This document shows positions 12,517-26,915 of a stretch of DNA of 64,000 bases, piece after piece. Within the stretch, counting starts at the first letter, position 1, and the number at the start of each line of letters is the position of its first letter. Below the pieces are notes generated by a model. The model saw only the letters and a list, made by a program, of their open reading frames with translations. It did not search any database and was not told the DNA's origin. Both the position numbers and the translations under genes were made by a program. Origin of the DNA: Warburgia ugandensis (Eukaryota > Streptophyta > Magnoliopsida > Canellales > Canellaceae); assembly GCA_035236585.1 (NCBI GenBank), contig CP141132.1, positions 58,315,880 to 58,379,879 on the forward strand, written 5' to 3'.

Positions 12517-13314
12517 GCAATGCCATCAACAATAATCTAATTAGAAGTGAGGATACTATATTCTAAGATTCATAAGAATGGTGTTAAGCTCTAAAATTGA
12601 GAAATGCAAGAAAATTAACTGATCATCATCTTAATTTTTTCCCCAATCTTTGGGTTTAGCTACAAGAAAGATTATTTAAGTAGACCATATATAAGTAGAA
12701 AACTAAACTAAATATATTATCTTGCAGGCAGTGGTGCTACCTAATCAGGGAGGCAAGGATGACTTTCAATTATATCTTAAAGAAATAAGATGTGAATAGG
12801 CCAAGTTTATAATGAAATTCAACTATGAATAATGTACTTCCACCCCACTAACACTTGTGTTTATATATAATAATTCTTTGACTTGACACTGTGACCAGTA
12901 ATACAAAACTTCTTCATTAAATTATTGAATGTGGATATATGTTGTGTTTTTCATATGCATGAAGTATATATGTTATTTAATTATTTTAATGAGAAGATTA
13001 TGTGGTTTTTATTTATGTGAATGAGGGGATGATGAAGTTTGGAAGTAAGGAAAAAAAATTTAGTAGATGAAGGTCCTTACTTTACAAGATTGAGAAGATG
13101 TTGGAGTGGAAGTAAATGAGTGTGTATGGAGAAGTGTATGAAATGGATAATACTTTTAGTTAGTGCTTATGAAGTTTTTCCCTTTTATATATGTGAATTT
13201 ATATATTGAATGTGGGTGAATAATTTTGTAAAAGAAGTATGAATGAATGAATGTTGTAATAGCAAGAAGGTTATTGTATACTATTAGTGAACAAAGTTGT
13301 GTAGCTTTTTGAGA
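12517..13314. other. Unassigned between two CACTA-like right ends
   Basis: No gene recognised. The stretch begins just after the TAGTAGTG border at 12516 and ends where a second set of GATGGTTT-type repeats begins. Frames are short and of simple composition. Confidence 0.4.
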
Positions 13315-13774
13315 ATATAGACTTTTTAAAGATATATATGAAAACCCTTCTTTGTTTTTATTATTTTCAAGACACCTGTTTAAAAAAGCCATCTTCAAAA
13401 GCACTTTTGAAGGAAGAATTTTGCAAAGTGTTTTAAAAACCATAAAAAAAGTGGAATATAAAGACTATTTCTATAACCACTTTAGAAGTGTCTTTTTAAG
13501 ATGCTTTTTTGAAACAATCGCCTCACAAAAACTATATTATTAAGATAGATTGCAAAAGCATCTTCAAAATGTTTTTATGATTATTTTTTAGACAGTCTTT
13601 GAAAATCGAATTTTTAGATAGTTTCATAAAACATCTTTAAAAGCCTTTGAAGATGGTTTCAAAAACCATCTTATTTTTCTTAACTTTTTAAAGATGCCTA
13701 GCTAGAAGATTATTTTGAAATCAAGTTAGATACATGTTTTTCAACCATCTCAGAAACACTTCAATTTAGTAGTA
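13315..13774. mobile_element. Second CACTA-like right end with subterminal repeats
   Basis: The same subterminal motif recurs here, including the near-perfect hairpin GAAGATGGTTTC AAA AACCATCTT at about 13657-13680. The order of the last 120 bp parallels that before 12516 (ACCATCTT...TTTTTCTT, then AAAGATG, AGAAGA, TTTTGAA, ACATGTTTTT, ACCATCT), so the two right ends are homologous. The border reads CAATTTAGTAGTA, a TAGTAGTG end with the last G changed to A. No left end or coding part was found, so it is a fragment or a tandem partner of the element at 10540-12516. Confidence 0.5.
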
Positions 13775-14199
13775 GGACTACTTAAAAAGGGACTAGCATG
13801 ATATCAAGATCTTCTAAAAAACCTCACTTATGATAAACATGCATTAAAAGTTAGAAACTCTTCTCATTTTCTAAAAATTTAGTGGGATTAGTATAAAATT
13901 TAGCTTGTCATTTAAGCATTAATTGGCATTATAACAACCACAAGTTATTTTCTTCTGATAATTACTACTAACATTTAGTAGGATCTCCCTCAATTATTTT
14001 TCTCTATTGTTTTTAGGAAACTATCATTTGCATTAGAAACACTTTATTTTCTTACACTAATTATTGATATAAAAAAATTTGTACAATCTCCATGCAATTA
14101 CTATCCTTTGTCATTTAAAGAAATTTTTACATTGTCATTTAAAGGCATTTCTTCTCTATAGTAGCCACCCTATATTTTCCTCTAAATATTTATTAATAT
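13775..14199. other. Unassigned; probable 5' flank of the MuDR pseudogene
   Basis: AT-rich with no readable product. It lies directly upstream of the MuDR-type reading frame, so it may contain that element's leader or promoter. I see no Mutator terminal inverted repeat. Confidence 0.35.
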
Positions 14200-15610
14200 T
14201 CTTTGTCCCTAGTCTTTGATGTTGACACATGGTTACCATGCAAGCTAGAAGCTTTCACCATAGAATTTCATCATGTTGGCAGGTTTTGTTGCGAGAAGGT
14301 CTATTATAAGGAAGGAGAAGTGGATATTTTAAATAACTACCAACTTGAATGTTTATTTAGAATGGAGCTACTAGCATGTGCTAAGAAAAAATGTTATAAG
14401 GTGGAAAATGTAAAGGACCTATTACTGTAATTTGTCAAGTATAGGTTTTGTGTGTTGGAAAATGGACAAAGATGTGCACAATGTTGCCTTAGGTGCAGCA
14501 GATGAGGGAATTCTTAAAATATGCCTAGAATTGCATGAGAGATAATACCAAGAGGAAGCTATGAACATGGAGCTAGTTGATGTTGAAATTGAAGTAGACA
14601 TGCATCATTCAAGTGATGGAATGGGGGATGTAGCAACCATGACTTTTGAAGGTGATATAGATCAAGAGTATTGGCCTACAATTTTAAAAGGCCCTTCAAG
14701 TGAGAATGGAGAGTTGTTTCCAACAATGAAGAGGTGGCTAAGGTTAGGGCTGAGGTGTGAGAGTCAAAGAAATCAGATGGGAACGACTTCGACGAAGAAG
14801 AACCTCCACCAATGTGTTCAACACATCAAGAGACAAATGGAAGATTAGTCCTTGTAAGAAGACATGACCATGTGTAGTGGAGGTTAATAATCCTCATTTG
14901 TAATATTTAGACTCATTAGACTACAAGTCATTGTCTGAAGATAAGTTGTTAGACGGAAAAGAAGGAAACAACATTTCCCAAATATAATTTTAAAAAAGGA
15001 CAATGCACTCTACCTTCTATGTCGGCATATAATTTACAAATACATAAGAATTTAGAGAAGTACAAGGTAATATTCATTTTAAGAGATCACATATGTTAGA
15101 TTTACCAAGTTTGAAGCACAATATATTGAGTATGTGGTATTGATGGGTGCCTATGGAGAGTTTATGTTATGTTTAAATAGAGAGTTTAGATGTTCCAAGT
15201 CCAGTCCTACAATCCCTAGTGATACATGCGTGACATTTCAAAAGAAGCAATTGATCTTTTCTTATTTGGCAAAGATATATGTGTATAAGGTAAGGAAGAC
15301 ATCATACATCGAGTGTTGGGAGCTAAGAGATGAGACAAGAGTGAAGTTTCAAATTGATGTTTCGATGCTTTACAGTTAGAGTGCTACAGTAAAGTCTTTG
15401 AAGTTCATCCATGGTTCTTTAAATGGAGCACTTTGAAAGACTATTAGACTATGTCTATAAGGTTAGGAACAATAATCCCCCTTCTACTATTGATTTGGTG
15501 ATGCAAAGGCCTTGACACTTGTTCAAACACTTATGTTTCAATGTGTGAATGGATTAATGGGATGCATGTTTTTTGGGTTGGAGTAATTACAATATTTTGG
15601 TTCCAAGTAG
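14200..15610 (+). pseudogene. MuDR-type (Mutator) transposase pseudogene
   Basis: The translation jumps frames but keeps family landmarks in order. A PB1-like N-terminal domain comes first (14212-14540): LEAFTIEFHHVGRF, GEVDILNNYQLECL, then after a frameshift DKDVHNVALGAADEGIL and CLELHE. An acidic linker follows (14560-14850). Next is a MuDR DNA-binding-type segment with CLWRVYVMF in place of CPWRIYAS (Cys codon at 15148-15150), FQVQSYNP, then DTCVTFQKKQ, LAKIYVYKVR and KFQIDVS. Near 15400-15580 remain IHGSLNGAL, VRNNNPPSTIDLV and, just before the DDE catalytic core, HLFKHLCFN and DACFLGW (Asp codon at 15561). The catalytic core and SWIM finger are not recognisable downstream, so the gene is truncated. 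Full MuDR proteins are usually 600-800 residues. It would have cut and rejoined element ends in the nucleus. At least three stops or shifts make it dead. The assignment is by eye. Confidence 0.6.
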
Positions 15611-16523
15611 AACTTCCCAAGCTACCTTTATTGTACTGGTTCCCTCTAAAAAGCAATTACAATTACTATAGACAATAGTAATGATAACATAAGAAGTTTC
15701 TTTTGTAGAAATAGGGTCCAAAAGAATATAGGCTACATTTAGAGTGCACTGGTTCTCTCTTGAAATCTCTATCGTTTACTACTAATTCAAAATGACCTTA
15801 AGAGGCTAAACGCAAATGCCATTATTTGGAAAATAATGAGGCAAACATGTTTAAGACTACAAACAAGGCTACATGCCTACAGCAAAATTAGTTGTACGTT
15901 TCAATGACTGTGATACAAATGTCATGTCATTATTTGATTGAATTTCTGGATATCATAGACATAATGCAGAGAACTCTCACTGTCTATCTTACTTCTGCAG
16001 ACTTCTATTCCAAGATTGGATTTGGTAAGGATGTTAATTAGGTGAATTTTTCCATGTTTGAAGTCTCTGGCATGAGACAAAACATACTTAAGATTCATCT
16101 TAGAATATTAGTTGGGTTTTTTTTTCCCATGGGTATACAAACCACACTTAACATTCATCTTAGCATGATACAATCTCCGGTAATGACATTTTAAACAGGT
16201 ATTTATCTCTAGCAAATTTCTAGCATCAATTCAAAGTGCTAGCCATTCTCTTTTGAGCCCATTTCTCCAATAATGATGTCCCCATTTTGTATCTCCACCA
16301 TATCCTTTCTCCCCATGATCTCATATGGAGCTTATTTTGCAATCAACATTGTTAATTCTGAGAGCATAGCATCAACAACAAAGATACAATGCCACAATAG
16401 CCTAGCATCTAAGAGCGTTGGTACAAGAACCTTTTCTACAAGATGGAATGTCTTATAACCAAAGGCCATAGTGGCTCTTTTATGTACAAATACAAGTATA
16501 TGAAATGATCTACTATTACTTTT
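15611..16523. other. Unassigned downstream of the MuDR pseudogene
   Basis: No motif of the MuDR catalytic core or zinc finger can be read here. It is probably decayed element sequence. An inexact direct repeat is visible near 16080-16170 (ACTTAAGATTCATCTTAG and ACTTAACATTCATCTTAG). Confidence 0.35.
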
Positions 16524-17130
16524 CTTTCTTGAGTTATAAATCTTGATATGGCTGTAGATGATGATATATTAGGGCACTATTGGTAAGATGTTTTATCTTT
16601 TAAATTTCGCCTTTGCCATCGATGGGCTATTGTGAGTTCCAAAAGTTTCAAATGTGGGATGACCATAAAGTAAGAGGAACTAGTGGTGGACTTAATAATT
16701 TTTCTAGATCTTACTCAAATGTCTTCCAAAATGCTCATATGCTAACTTGAAAAATAAATATTTTTCAAAAAAAATAATTCTATAATTGTTTAGTATTCAT
16801 GCTTACAAAAATTTCTACAAAAAATCATATCAACTTTCTTGAGATATAAATCTAGATATAGATGCATAAGATTACATATATCATGCCATTCTTGGTAAGG
16901 TGCTTTAACTTTTAAATTTAGTCTTTGTCATTGATGAACTACTATAAGTCGTAGAAGTTTCAAATGTGGGATGACCACAAAGTAATAAGGATTAGTAGTG
17001 GACTTAAGAACTTTTGCAAATACTAATGAAATGCTTCTAAAACACTCATATACTAACTTAAGAACTAAAGAATTTCTCCAAAAATTTTTGTTGTTTAGCA
17101 TTCATCTCCAACAGAAATTTATATAAAAAT
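16524..17130. repeat. Two-copy tandem duplication, period about 310 bp
   Basis: CTTTCTTGAGTTATAAATCT at 16524 recurs as CTTTCTTGAGATATAAATCT at 16834. The landmarks that follow recur in the same order in both copies: TTGGTAAG.TG, CTTTTAAATTT, TTTGCCATCGATG / TTTGTCATTGATG, then GTTTCAAATGTGGGATGACC and AGTGGTGGACTTAA / AGTAGTGGACTTAA, and CTCATATGCTAACTT / CTCATATACTAACTT. The copies differ at many sites, so the duplication is old. No coding potential was recognised. Confidence 0.85.
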
Positions 17131-17486
17131 TACATCAATAATTACACAGCAAAATTTATTGTTTTGTCATAGCTTTTAATCATGTGAACTAAAGAAGTTC
17201 TGAAAAATTAAAAATTACATAGAAAAAAATTGCCTTTCATTACATCATCAAAAGATCAAATTTACATCTATTTCAGAAGTACAATCGAGGAATCCATCAA
17301 TAGTGGTACCGCTAAAATAATAGCCACTACATAAATGACATTCATAAACTTGTTTAAGACTGGCCCATTTCTCTCAACTACTCGACCATTAGCATCTCTT
17401 TTACACCTATGAGCTACTTCTCCTCTCCAAATTAACCTACAATAACACTTCCATCCACCCATCTAAAGAAGCTGCACCTTCAAATC
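17131..17486. other. Unassigned, with a small unrecognised minus-strand frame
   Basis: The minus-strand frame at 17268-17462 (64 residues) has an N-terminal Cys/Arg-rich part and a hydrophobic C-terminal stretch that could span a membrane. I do not recognise it and cannot say that it is expressed. It follows the copia gag fragment after stop codons. Confidence 0.3.
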
Positions 17487-18204
17487 CTAATTTAAACAAT
17501 ATGGATTGATATGTCTAGGGTTTTTACTTTTAAAGCATACTGTAGGATTCTTCTTAGAACTTGGATCCACACTTGATGTAGCCGTCTTGAAGAACCTTTG
17601 TCTTTCACCACTAGCATTCCCTTTTAGCATCTTGTTGAATCTTCTAGTGAGAAGTGTGACCTCTTCACCATTATTATCAGCAATACAATCACTCTCATCT
17701 TCATCAAACTTGATAACAATGAACTTGTCTTTCTTGTTCTTGGATTCTTCTTCCAAAAAGCATTTTTTATTAACTTCATATGTCATCAAAGACCTCATAA
17801 GATCATCCAATTTCAAGGTTTATAAGTCCTTAACCTCCAGGATAATAATGACCTTATGACTCCAAGACCTTGGTAAAGACTTAAAAATCTTACTGACAAG
17901 TTCAGCATTAGTGAAAACCTTTCCAATAGATTTCAAGGAATCTATGATGGTAGTGAACCAAGTAAACACTGATTCAATGGACTCCACAGACAACAACTCA
18001 TATTCATGAATAGAATATTTGTTTAGTTTCTTTGACTTGGTTTGTACTAGTGTAGCTTTAATATTTCTAAACTAGAAGATTCATTTTAGTGAATCAATAA
18101 AACCATTCCAAGAGATTTCAAGGACTTTATGATGGTAGTGGACCAAGTAAACATTTTAGTAATAAATTCAATGGACTCCACAAATAACAACTCATATTCA
18201 TGAA

Positions 18205-18205
<1 letters not shown>
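17487..18205 (-). pseudogene. Ty1/copia gag fragment (UBN2-type), broken
   Basis: Read on the minus strand, the segment gives the UBN2-type copia gag core: FTTIIDSLKSIGKVFTNAE, then LVSKIFKSLPRSWSHKV, an interrupted LEVKDL, and LDDLMRSLMTYEVNKK. A Glu/Lys-rich linker and LLTRRFNKMLKG follow. It ends with a zinc-knuckle-like CFKSKNPRHINPYC whose second Cys is Ser. Gag would form the cytoplasmic virus-like particle and bind element RNA. The start of gag is missing, stops are present (one before TLKLDDL), and part of it is duplicated: 17913-18013 and 18098-18204 share CAAG..TATGATGGTAGTG and ACAACTCATATTCATGAAT. At about 18205 it changes abruptly into gypsy-type LTR sequence, so it is a fragment inserted into or joined with that LTR. 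Confidence 0.75.
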
Positions 18206-19747
<1,542 letters not shown>

Positions 19748-19759
19748 CACACCCCAACC
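19748..19759 (-). other. Polypurine tract of the gag-only element
   Basis: GGTTGGGGTGTG on the minus strand lies immediately before the LTR start TGTTGAGT, the position expected for the plus-strand primer in reverse transcription. Confidence 0.7.
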
Positions 19760-21695
19760 AACATTTTGCTAGTCCCTAGCAAAACATGTGAAAAATTATT
19801 ATGGACAAAATGATCGTCATTTTTGTAGGTACTCACGGATGCATTTAGCGTATGCAACAAGCCCTTAAACCCCTAGGTTACCCCTAATAGACAAGTTTGG
19901 CCTCGTGAGGGTTTGCAGTGAATATACCCACAAAATTCTAAAAATATCATTTTCAAGTCAATTCCCACTTCTTCTTTTTTTACTTTTTTTCAAATAAATC
20001 TATCACTTTAGCATGTGAATGAAAAATTCACAACTCTACCCATATGCTATAGACATTCCAATTTAGCTTAGTTCTCAGAGTATGTGGGTGGATGCAATAT
20101 ACGTATAAAATAATCTTTATCTTTAAATAGACAACAACTTTCAATTCCATTTGAAACATGTTATGACCTCAATCCTCACTAATGACATACACTCAAAAAT
20201 AAAGTCTCTCAGATAAAGGTTCAAATCATATCTCTCTTAAATATATGAGCAGAGTCTATAAAAGCAAATTTTATCTCACATATGCTCATAAAGGACAGAA
20301 GATACTATGGAATGTAGTTTTGATCCCTTTAGAAAGATGCCATTACCTTTGAACTTTTAGAAGTATTATTCTCTAAATCCTATACTTTCATATCCTCATT
20401 AAGACTATATTTACCCTAAAATCATTAGGTCTTTAACTAGGACAACATGAAGACTTAGGACAAGGTACAAAAGAAGAGGTAAAAGGGTATTCAAAGTTTC
20501 TTCAATAAGAGGCAGATGTCTTCTAAAGTTGACAATTCTTTCTTTACATTGCTTGTACTAAAGTGAATATTTCTTTTTCCACTTTTCTTTGCATTCTCCA
20601 ATTTTTTATTTTTTATTTCACTTGAATCTCTTTTGAAGAAAATTTCTTTTCTCAATATTCACTTTCCTGCTTTGATTGCAACTAAAATGTATATTTTCAT
20701 TCATCTCTAACTTATCTTTTGAAGAAATAGGTAATGGATATATTACAGTTGGTAATATGGGTTAAGGTTGGTTGGGTGAGAAAAAGAAAAGGCTTATGTA
20801 AAAGGCTCAAATTGGCTGACTAGTGGTAAAAATATTTTTGGGAAGGCTTTATGTCTCGAGGTTAATGAAGATGGCCTAAACCATTTTCTAGGTTTTTTTA
20901 TAATCTATCAGATTCAATGAACTTCCAGAATTTCAAAGTTAATACTTTAACAATTTAGGTAATTAGCCAAATTTAAAAGTTGATGGGATCAAGTTTCTTT
21001 AAGCACGCTAAAGAAAATTAGAAATATTTATAACCTCTCAGAAAGAATGAATGGCTCTAAAGCTCACTTAGGTTATAGGTCTCCACTGAATTTCTTTAGG
21101 ATTTCTCAGTCATTGTTACTCATCAATTTAGATTATCTATATGCAACTGCGTCTTCATATGTGATATGAGACCTATCTTTACTGCAATGTTTTAGAAAAT
21201 GAGTAAAATGATGAATTCGTTATGTTGAGGTCCATTAATATGCCAAAGTTATTATAGTCTAGGAATTGACCTGAATTTTTTTTTTTTTTGTTGAAAAAAT
21301 CAAGAAAATCACCTAAAACCTAAAAAATTAGAATTAGTAGAATTCCACACACCCCAACCTGAGAGAAACATTGTCCTCAATGTTTAAAAAGTAGGATGAT
21401 GATAATGCATTGAGAAATTTGAAATTAATTAGGGAATGTATAAAAAGAATATCTGAAAAAGAAAAGAAAGAAAAAATAAGGTACACAATTATTACAGAGG
21501 AAAAAAAAAATTCAGAGGTAAACAATGTTACTGAGTTCGAAACTTCCCTGGGTCCCATACAAAGTGAGATGGATAGGCCTCTGAAAATGATTGATAAATA
21601 AATTTATCTTGTAATTTAAAAATTTTCATTTTATCACTATGCAAGATAAGTTTATCTTCAGACTGCTTTTCATAACTAAAGACATTTGTAGGAGC
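19760..21695 (-). other. Long 3' non-coding part of the gag-only element
   Basis: The upstream border has ATTGAGGACAATGTTT and then GGTTGGGGTGTG on the minus strand (about 21380-21345), which is where related gypsy elements switch from coding to 3' non-coding sequence. The remainder has no frame with a recognised motif. It is homologous to 26916-28500 and, inverted, to 51560-51740 (shared GGCCTCGTGAGGGTTTGCAG, GAATATACC.ACAAAATTC, ACATGTTTTGCTAGGGAC), so it is a conserved feature of the family and not chance sequence. Confidence 0.7.
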
Positions 21696-23330
21696 TCAAT
21701 GCAGCCTTTTTGGAAATGGAGCAAGGATGTCATATTCATCAATGGGTATGACAAATTTATCTGTTTTTCTAACAGGTTTGAACACTATTTCAACCTTTTT
21801 AGGACCAAATTTCTCAATTTGGTTACCACTAGGAATAATGGTAATTGCATTTGTTTGTTCCATGCTTTTAAGTGAAGAATTAATCTCACCTACCACATCA
21901 ATATCATCAAGGTTTTCATTAGGTGGAATAGGACATTGACCTTGATCGGTAGTTTACGTCATTTGGGACATTATATCCTTCAATTCAATCATGGAATCTG
22001 TGTTCTCTTTTAGTTGGCCTTGAATTTGAGCAATTTTCTTCTCTTGGTTTTGCATGTGTTGATGGAAATTATCCTCGACATTCCTCTTATGTGGAGGAAG
22101 GTAAGGTCCAAGAGCAAGTGGTCCTTGTTTTTGGTGATAGGGTTTGTATTGGGCCTTATGTGAGACATGTTCATTTCTATGATTACTCAAATTTGGACTA
22201 TATCTCTCTGAAGATGGGGAAAATTGTTTCTCATAAGAATGGGTCGATTCATAAAGTGCATCCTGAAATGCAAGAGCAATAGGACATTCCTGAGTTGGGT
22301 GTGTATTACTTTCACAAGTATTACACACCTGTTCTACTTTCTTAGAGGAAAAACTTCCTATTTCCATGGCCTCTGTTCTAGCTAGGGATGTTATTTTCAT
22401 ATCATCTTTTTTAGTCGTAGCATAAATGTCTCCCTTACCGAATGTGGTGGTGAACATAGGCTCACTTAAGTAACCTACGTTTTCTGAATGAGCCCAAGTT
22501 TGTGCACTCTCTGCCAACCATTCTAAATACTCTTCTGCCTCTTTTGGTTGTTTATTTAAGAAATTGCCATTACACATCATTTCAACAAATTGGCGCATAT
22601 CAGAATGGAGTCCTTCATAAAAGAAGCTAATGATACGCCAAAGTTCATGTCCATGATGGGGACAAGTTAACAACAATTCCTTGAATCTTTCCCAGCATCG
22701 ATAGAAAGTTTCTTTATCCTTTTGGGCAAAATTCATTATGTTTCGATGGAGAGCATTAGTCTTATGTATAGTAAAGAACTTATTTAAGAACTTCCTAGTC
22801 ATTTCTTGCCATCTTCGTATGGAATCTACTGGCAGTGAATGAAACCACATCTAAGCTTTTTCCTTTAAAGACAATGGAAAAAGTTTGAGTCTTACAATAT
22901 CTAATTCAATGTTTTGTGTATGTTGGAACATGCACACTTCATAGAATTCTTGTAAATGCGTGTAAGGACTCTCACTATCCAACCCATAAAATTTTGGAAG
23001 TAATTGAATTACTCCAACCTTTATTTTAATCATACCAACATTTGGAGGTAAGTTTATACATGAAGAGATGCTGGTATAATTAGGCTGTAAATGTTCTTTT
23101 AATGTTCTTCTAGGAGAAATTTGATTGTGCCCATTATCCTCCTGTGATCTATTTTGGTCCCACTGCATGTTATAATTCCTTCTCCTATTTTCATGTGGTT
23201 GAGAATAATTCCTCCATTGATGTATATTATCGTTGAATAGAGGTGGAGGATCATTAGCATCAAAGAGAGGATTATAATCTTCTCTATTAATGCTAGGGTA
23301 CCAATTATTATTTTGGTCAATGTGCAGATT
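21696..23330 (-). pseudogene. Gypsy gag, nearly intact, without pol
   Basis: The frame starts in an Asn/Arg-rich region near 23320 and continues through RTLKEHLQPNYTSISSCI, VGVIQLLPKFYGLDSESPYT, HLQEFYEVC and LKLFPLSLKEKA. One in-frame TAG at 22851-22853 interrupts the expected KAxxW. It then runs openly for 298 codons: RRWQEMTRKFLNKFF, TFYRCWERFKELLLTCPHHG, FYEGLHSDMRQFVEMM, NGNFLNKQPKEAEEYLEWLA. A zinc knuckle CNTCESNTHPTQEC (C-x2-C-x4-H-x4-C) and an end coiled-coil-like stretch follow. After a stop near 21954 it continues to KRLH at 21696. This is the Retrotrans_gag region of plant gypsy elements (Athila/Tat-like). The protein packages element RNA in cytoplasmic particles. Only about two nonsense changes separate it from an open frame. 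No protease or polymerase follows. Confidence 0.85.
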
Positions 23331-24495
23331 TTGAATGAAACTGACCTTGTCTTTTTTTCTTTTTCTTTTTTTTTTCTTTTCTTTCTTTTTTTTACTATCT
23401 AATTAATGCAACCTAAATGCTAATGATAGGGCGCAAAAATTCAAACACCCCTAAGGCTAGCAAGCAAAAATTTGATTATCTTAGAATAATGCGGGGGAGA
23501 AGCTTTTAGATTAGGCTAATCTAAAGCCCCTCCTCTCTTTCAGACTTGCCCCACTGCTTACCAGTTAGATCCTACCTAACTAACCACTTCACACCCTTCT
23601 CAACTAGTAGTAGGTAGTCTGAGTCATTGAATGTGCTGGCAGAGCTAGTCGTTTAAAAACCAGCGTAGTCAGTTAAATGGGACCACTGGGGAGGAAATAG
23701 GTCGCCTCCTTCCAAGAGGGTCCTATGAGCATGTGGTGGGCCCTATAGGTCTCTTCTAATTGATTTTAAATTAAATTGGAAGGTTGGGACACGTGCTTGT
23801 GGTGATTATCCTAAGTGGGCCAAGAGGTGCTGATGAAATCCAGCCTTGATCTTGTGAGGTCAAGTGCCCTTACTAATTAGCTTTTCCATTCCATGGCAAT
23901 TCGGTTAACATATAATCACCTTAAAGCAATTAAACATGCCTTAAAAATTCAAGAAAAATTTAACAAACTAATGCAAATCCCAAAAAATGCAACATGTATC
24001 AAATGTGATCTACATGCTTTTGTACTAACACCAAATGCAATTTTAATCTAATAATACACCACCTAAACTAGAACTTTAAAGGAGTTCAGGGCTTTCTCAT
24101 AGTGGGGTCTTGAAAAATGTCTTCTCGTACAAGGGTGGGGCCATTTACATTCCACCTCCACTTCCAAGTTACAATGGCCCACCCTTGACCTGTATTATTA
24201 CAACCTTTTAAATGAATTGTAAAAATAAAATAATTACATGAAATCCTCACGACAATTCACTCAAAATAAATTGCAATTATCCTAATTAAACTCCTTGAAT
24301 TTCTACTTTCTTTTTCAACTTTCCTACAAAATAAGAAATTATCAGTAAGTACAAAAAAATTAGGAGAAATTAAAATTGCGCACTAACAAAAATTTTAAAA
24401 TGCACCTAAAATGTTAAAACAATGCAACTCCTAAAATTTTTGAATTTTTATGATTTCTTTGAATTTTTAATTAAAATTTATGAAAACACCATTGC
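23331..24495 (-). other. 5' leader of the gag-only element
   Basis: This lies between the primer site and gag and has no long frame. It shares blocks with the leaders of the plus-strand elements near 43085-43960 and 58950-59640: the CATTGTAA...TTGTAATAATA...GGCCCAC block, CTAGGATAATCACCACAAGC and AGGATCCTTTTAGAAGG-type sequence. Pyrimidine runs at 23350-23395 are simple sequence. Confidence 0.6.
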
Positions 24496-24516
24496 GGGTT
24501 CCCGGCAACTACGCCA
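24496..24516 (-). other. Primer binding site (tRNA-Asp type)
   Basis: On the minus strand it reads TGGCGTAGTTGCCGGGAACC, close to TGGCGCCGTTGCCGGGGA, the complement of the plant tRNA-Asp 3' end used by Athila-like elements. It lies 6 bp after the LTR end ACTCAACA. Confidence 0.8.
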
Positions 24517-24522
24517 AAAAAT

Positions 24523-25888
<1,366 letters not shown>

Positions 25889-26295
25889 TGAAAATGCATG
25901 ACTTTTTGAATGGACCATTTTAGTCACCTTTGATGCTTTCTATTGCCTTGTTTCTTGTCTTAAGATGATCTTGATCCTTGATTTAGCTTTGAAATGTGGA
26001 AATTTAGGTGTTTGGCCTTCTTTCGATCATGATCTTCAACTCTTATCTTACTTGATCTCGGGTGCTGGATCATCTTCTCAAGACCTACAAAAGATGAAAA
26101 AAATCCTAGAAAATTATGACCATTTACATTCTTACTCTATATTAGCTTTTGAATCTGCAAAATATCAATATTTTGAATTGTTGGGTAAAAAATGCATGTG
26201 TTATGAAATTTTAGAAAAAATCCTAGAAATAACACTATATTTTATAACATGGACTACTAATTGGGTACTTTTTATACAAAATTGAACACTTATCA
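25889..26295 (-). mobile_element. Gypsy LTR head fragment (TGATAAGT type)
   Basis: On the minus strand it starts TGATAAGTGTTCAATTTTG at 26295 and is collinear with the starts at 26915, 40331 and 51751. It ends by a switch into the (GA)n-bearing LTR at 25888. Shared blocks include ATTTTGTATAAAAA and CATTTTAGTCACC / CATTCTAGTCACC. Confidence 0.65.
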
Positions 26296-26915
26296 TGTAT
26301 CTTCATGATAACTTCCAACTTTCTCCAAATCTCTTGATCTGATTCATGAGTTGAGATTCTATTAAACTCATTATCATCCAGAACACAATATAGTTAGTTC
26401 ACAAATAGCTTGGTGGCTTCTTGGCTTAATCCCTTAGCTTCATTGGCTCACATGGCTTGTCTTCCTCTATCATGACTTATGTTGCTCAAGTGGCTTGCAT
26501 GGCACCAAATGTAATGCAAAGGTGGTGGAATTGCATGTATTTTTTCCTGGCCCATTCTAGTTGCCTTATCTTCTTCCAATTGTCTCTGAAATTCATTTGC
26601 TTGTCTTGGAAAGATCTTGACCCTTGCTTGAACTTTGGAATTGATGTAAACATGGATCCTTGCTCTCTAAGTTAATTATGGATCATTGATTCTCATTTAA
26701 AGCATTCTTGGCTATTGGATCATCCTTTTAGTATCTTCAAAGGTAAAAAGTCCTAATTAATTCTTAGAAAGTATAACAATTTACATACTTACTCTTGATT
26801 AGCTCAATAACATGCAAGATATGAAACTTTTAAATTATTATCTAGGATAATGTCCTATAATTTATGACATGAGCTACTAAATGGGTATTTTTTATACAAA
26901 ATTAACTACTTATCA
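26296..26915 (-). mobile_element. Second gypsy LTR head fragment in tandem
   Basis: On the minus strand it starts TGATAAGTAGTTAATTTTG at 26915 directly after a GTTGGAGGTTG polypurine-like tract. It is homologous to 39720-40331 (shared GTGGTGGAATTGCATG, CACATGGCTTGTCTTCCTC) and, inverted, to 51751-52380. It stops at the next LTR start at 26295, giving two LTR heads in tandem. Confidence 0.7.

Noticed and set aside
17268-17462. Small membrane-like protein on the minus strand
   Set aside because: Short, no recognised family, no supporting context; kept only as a note in the region entry.
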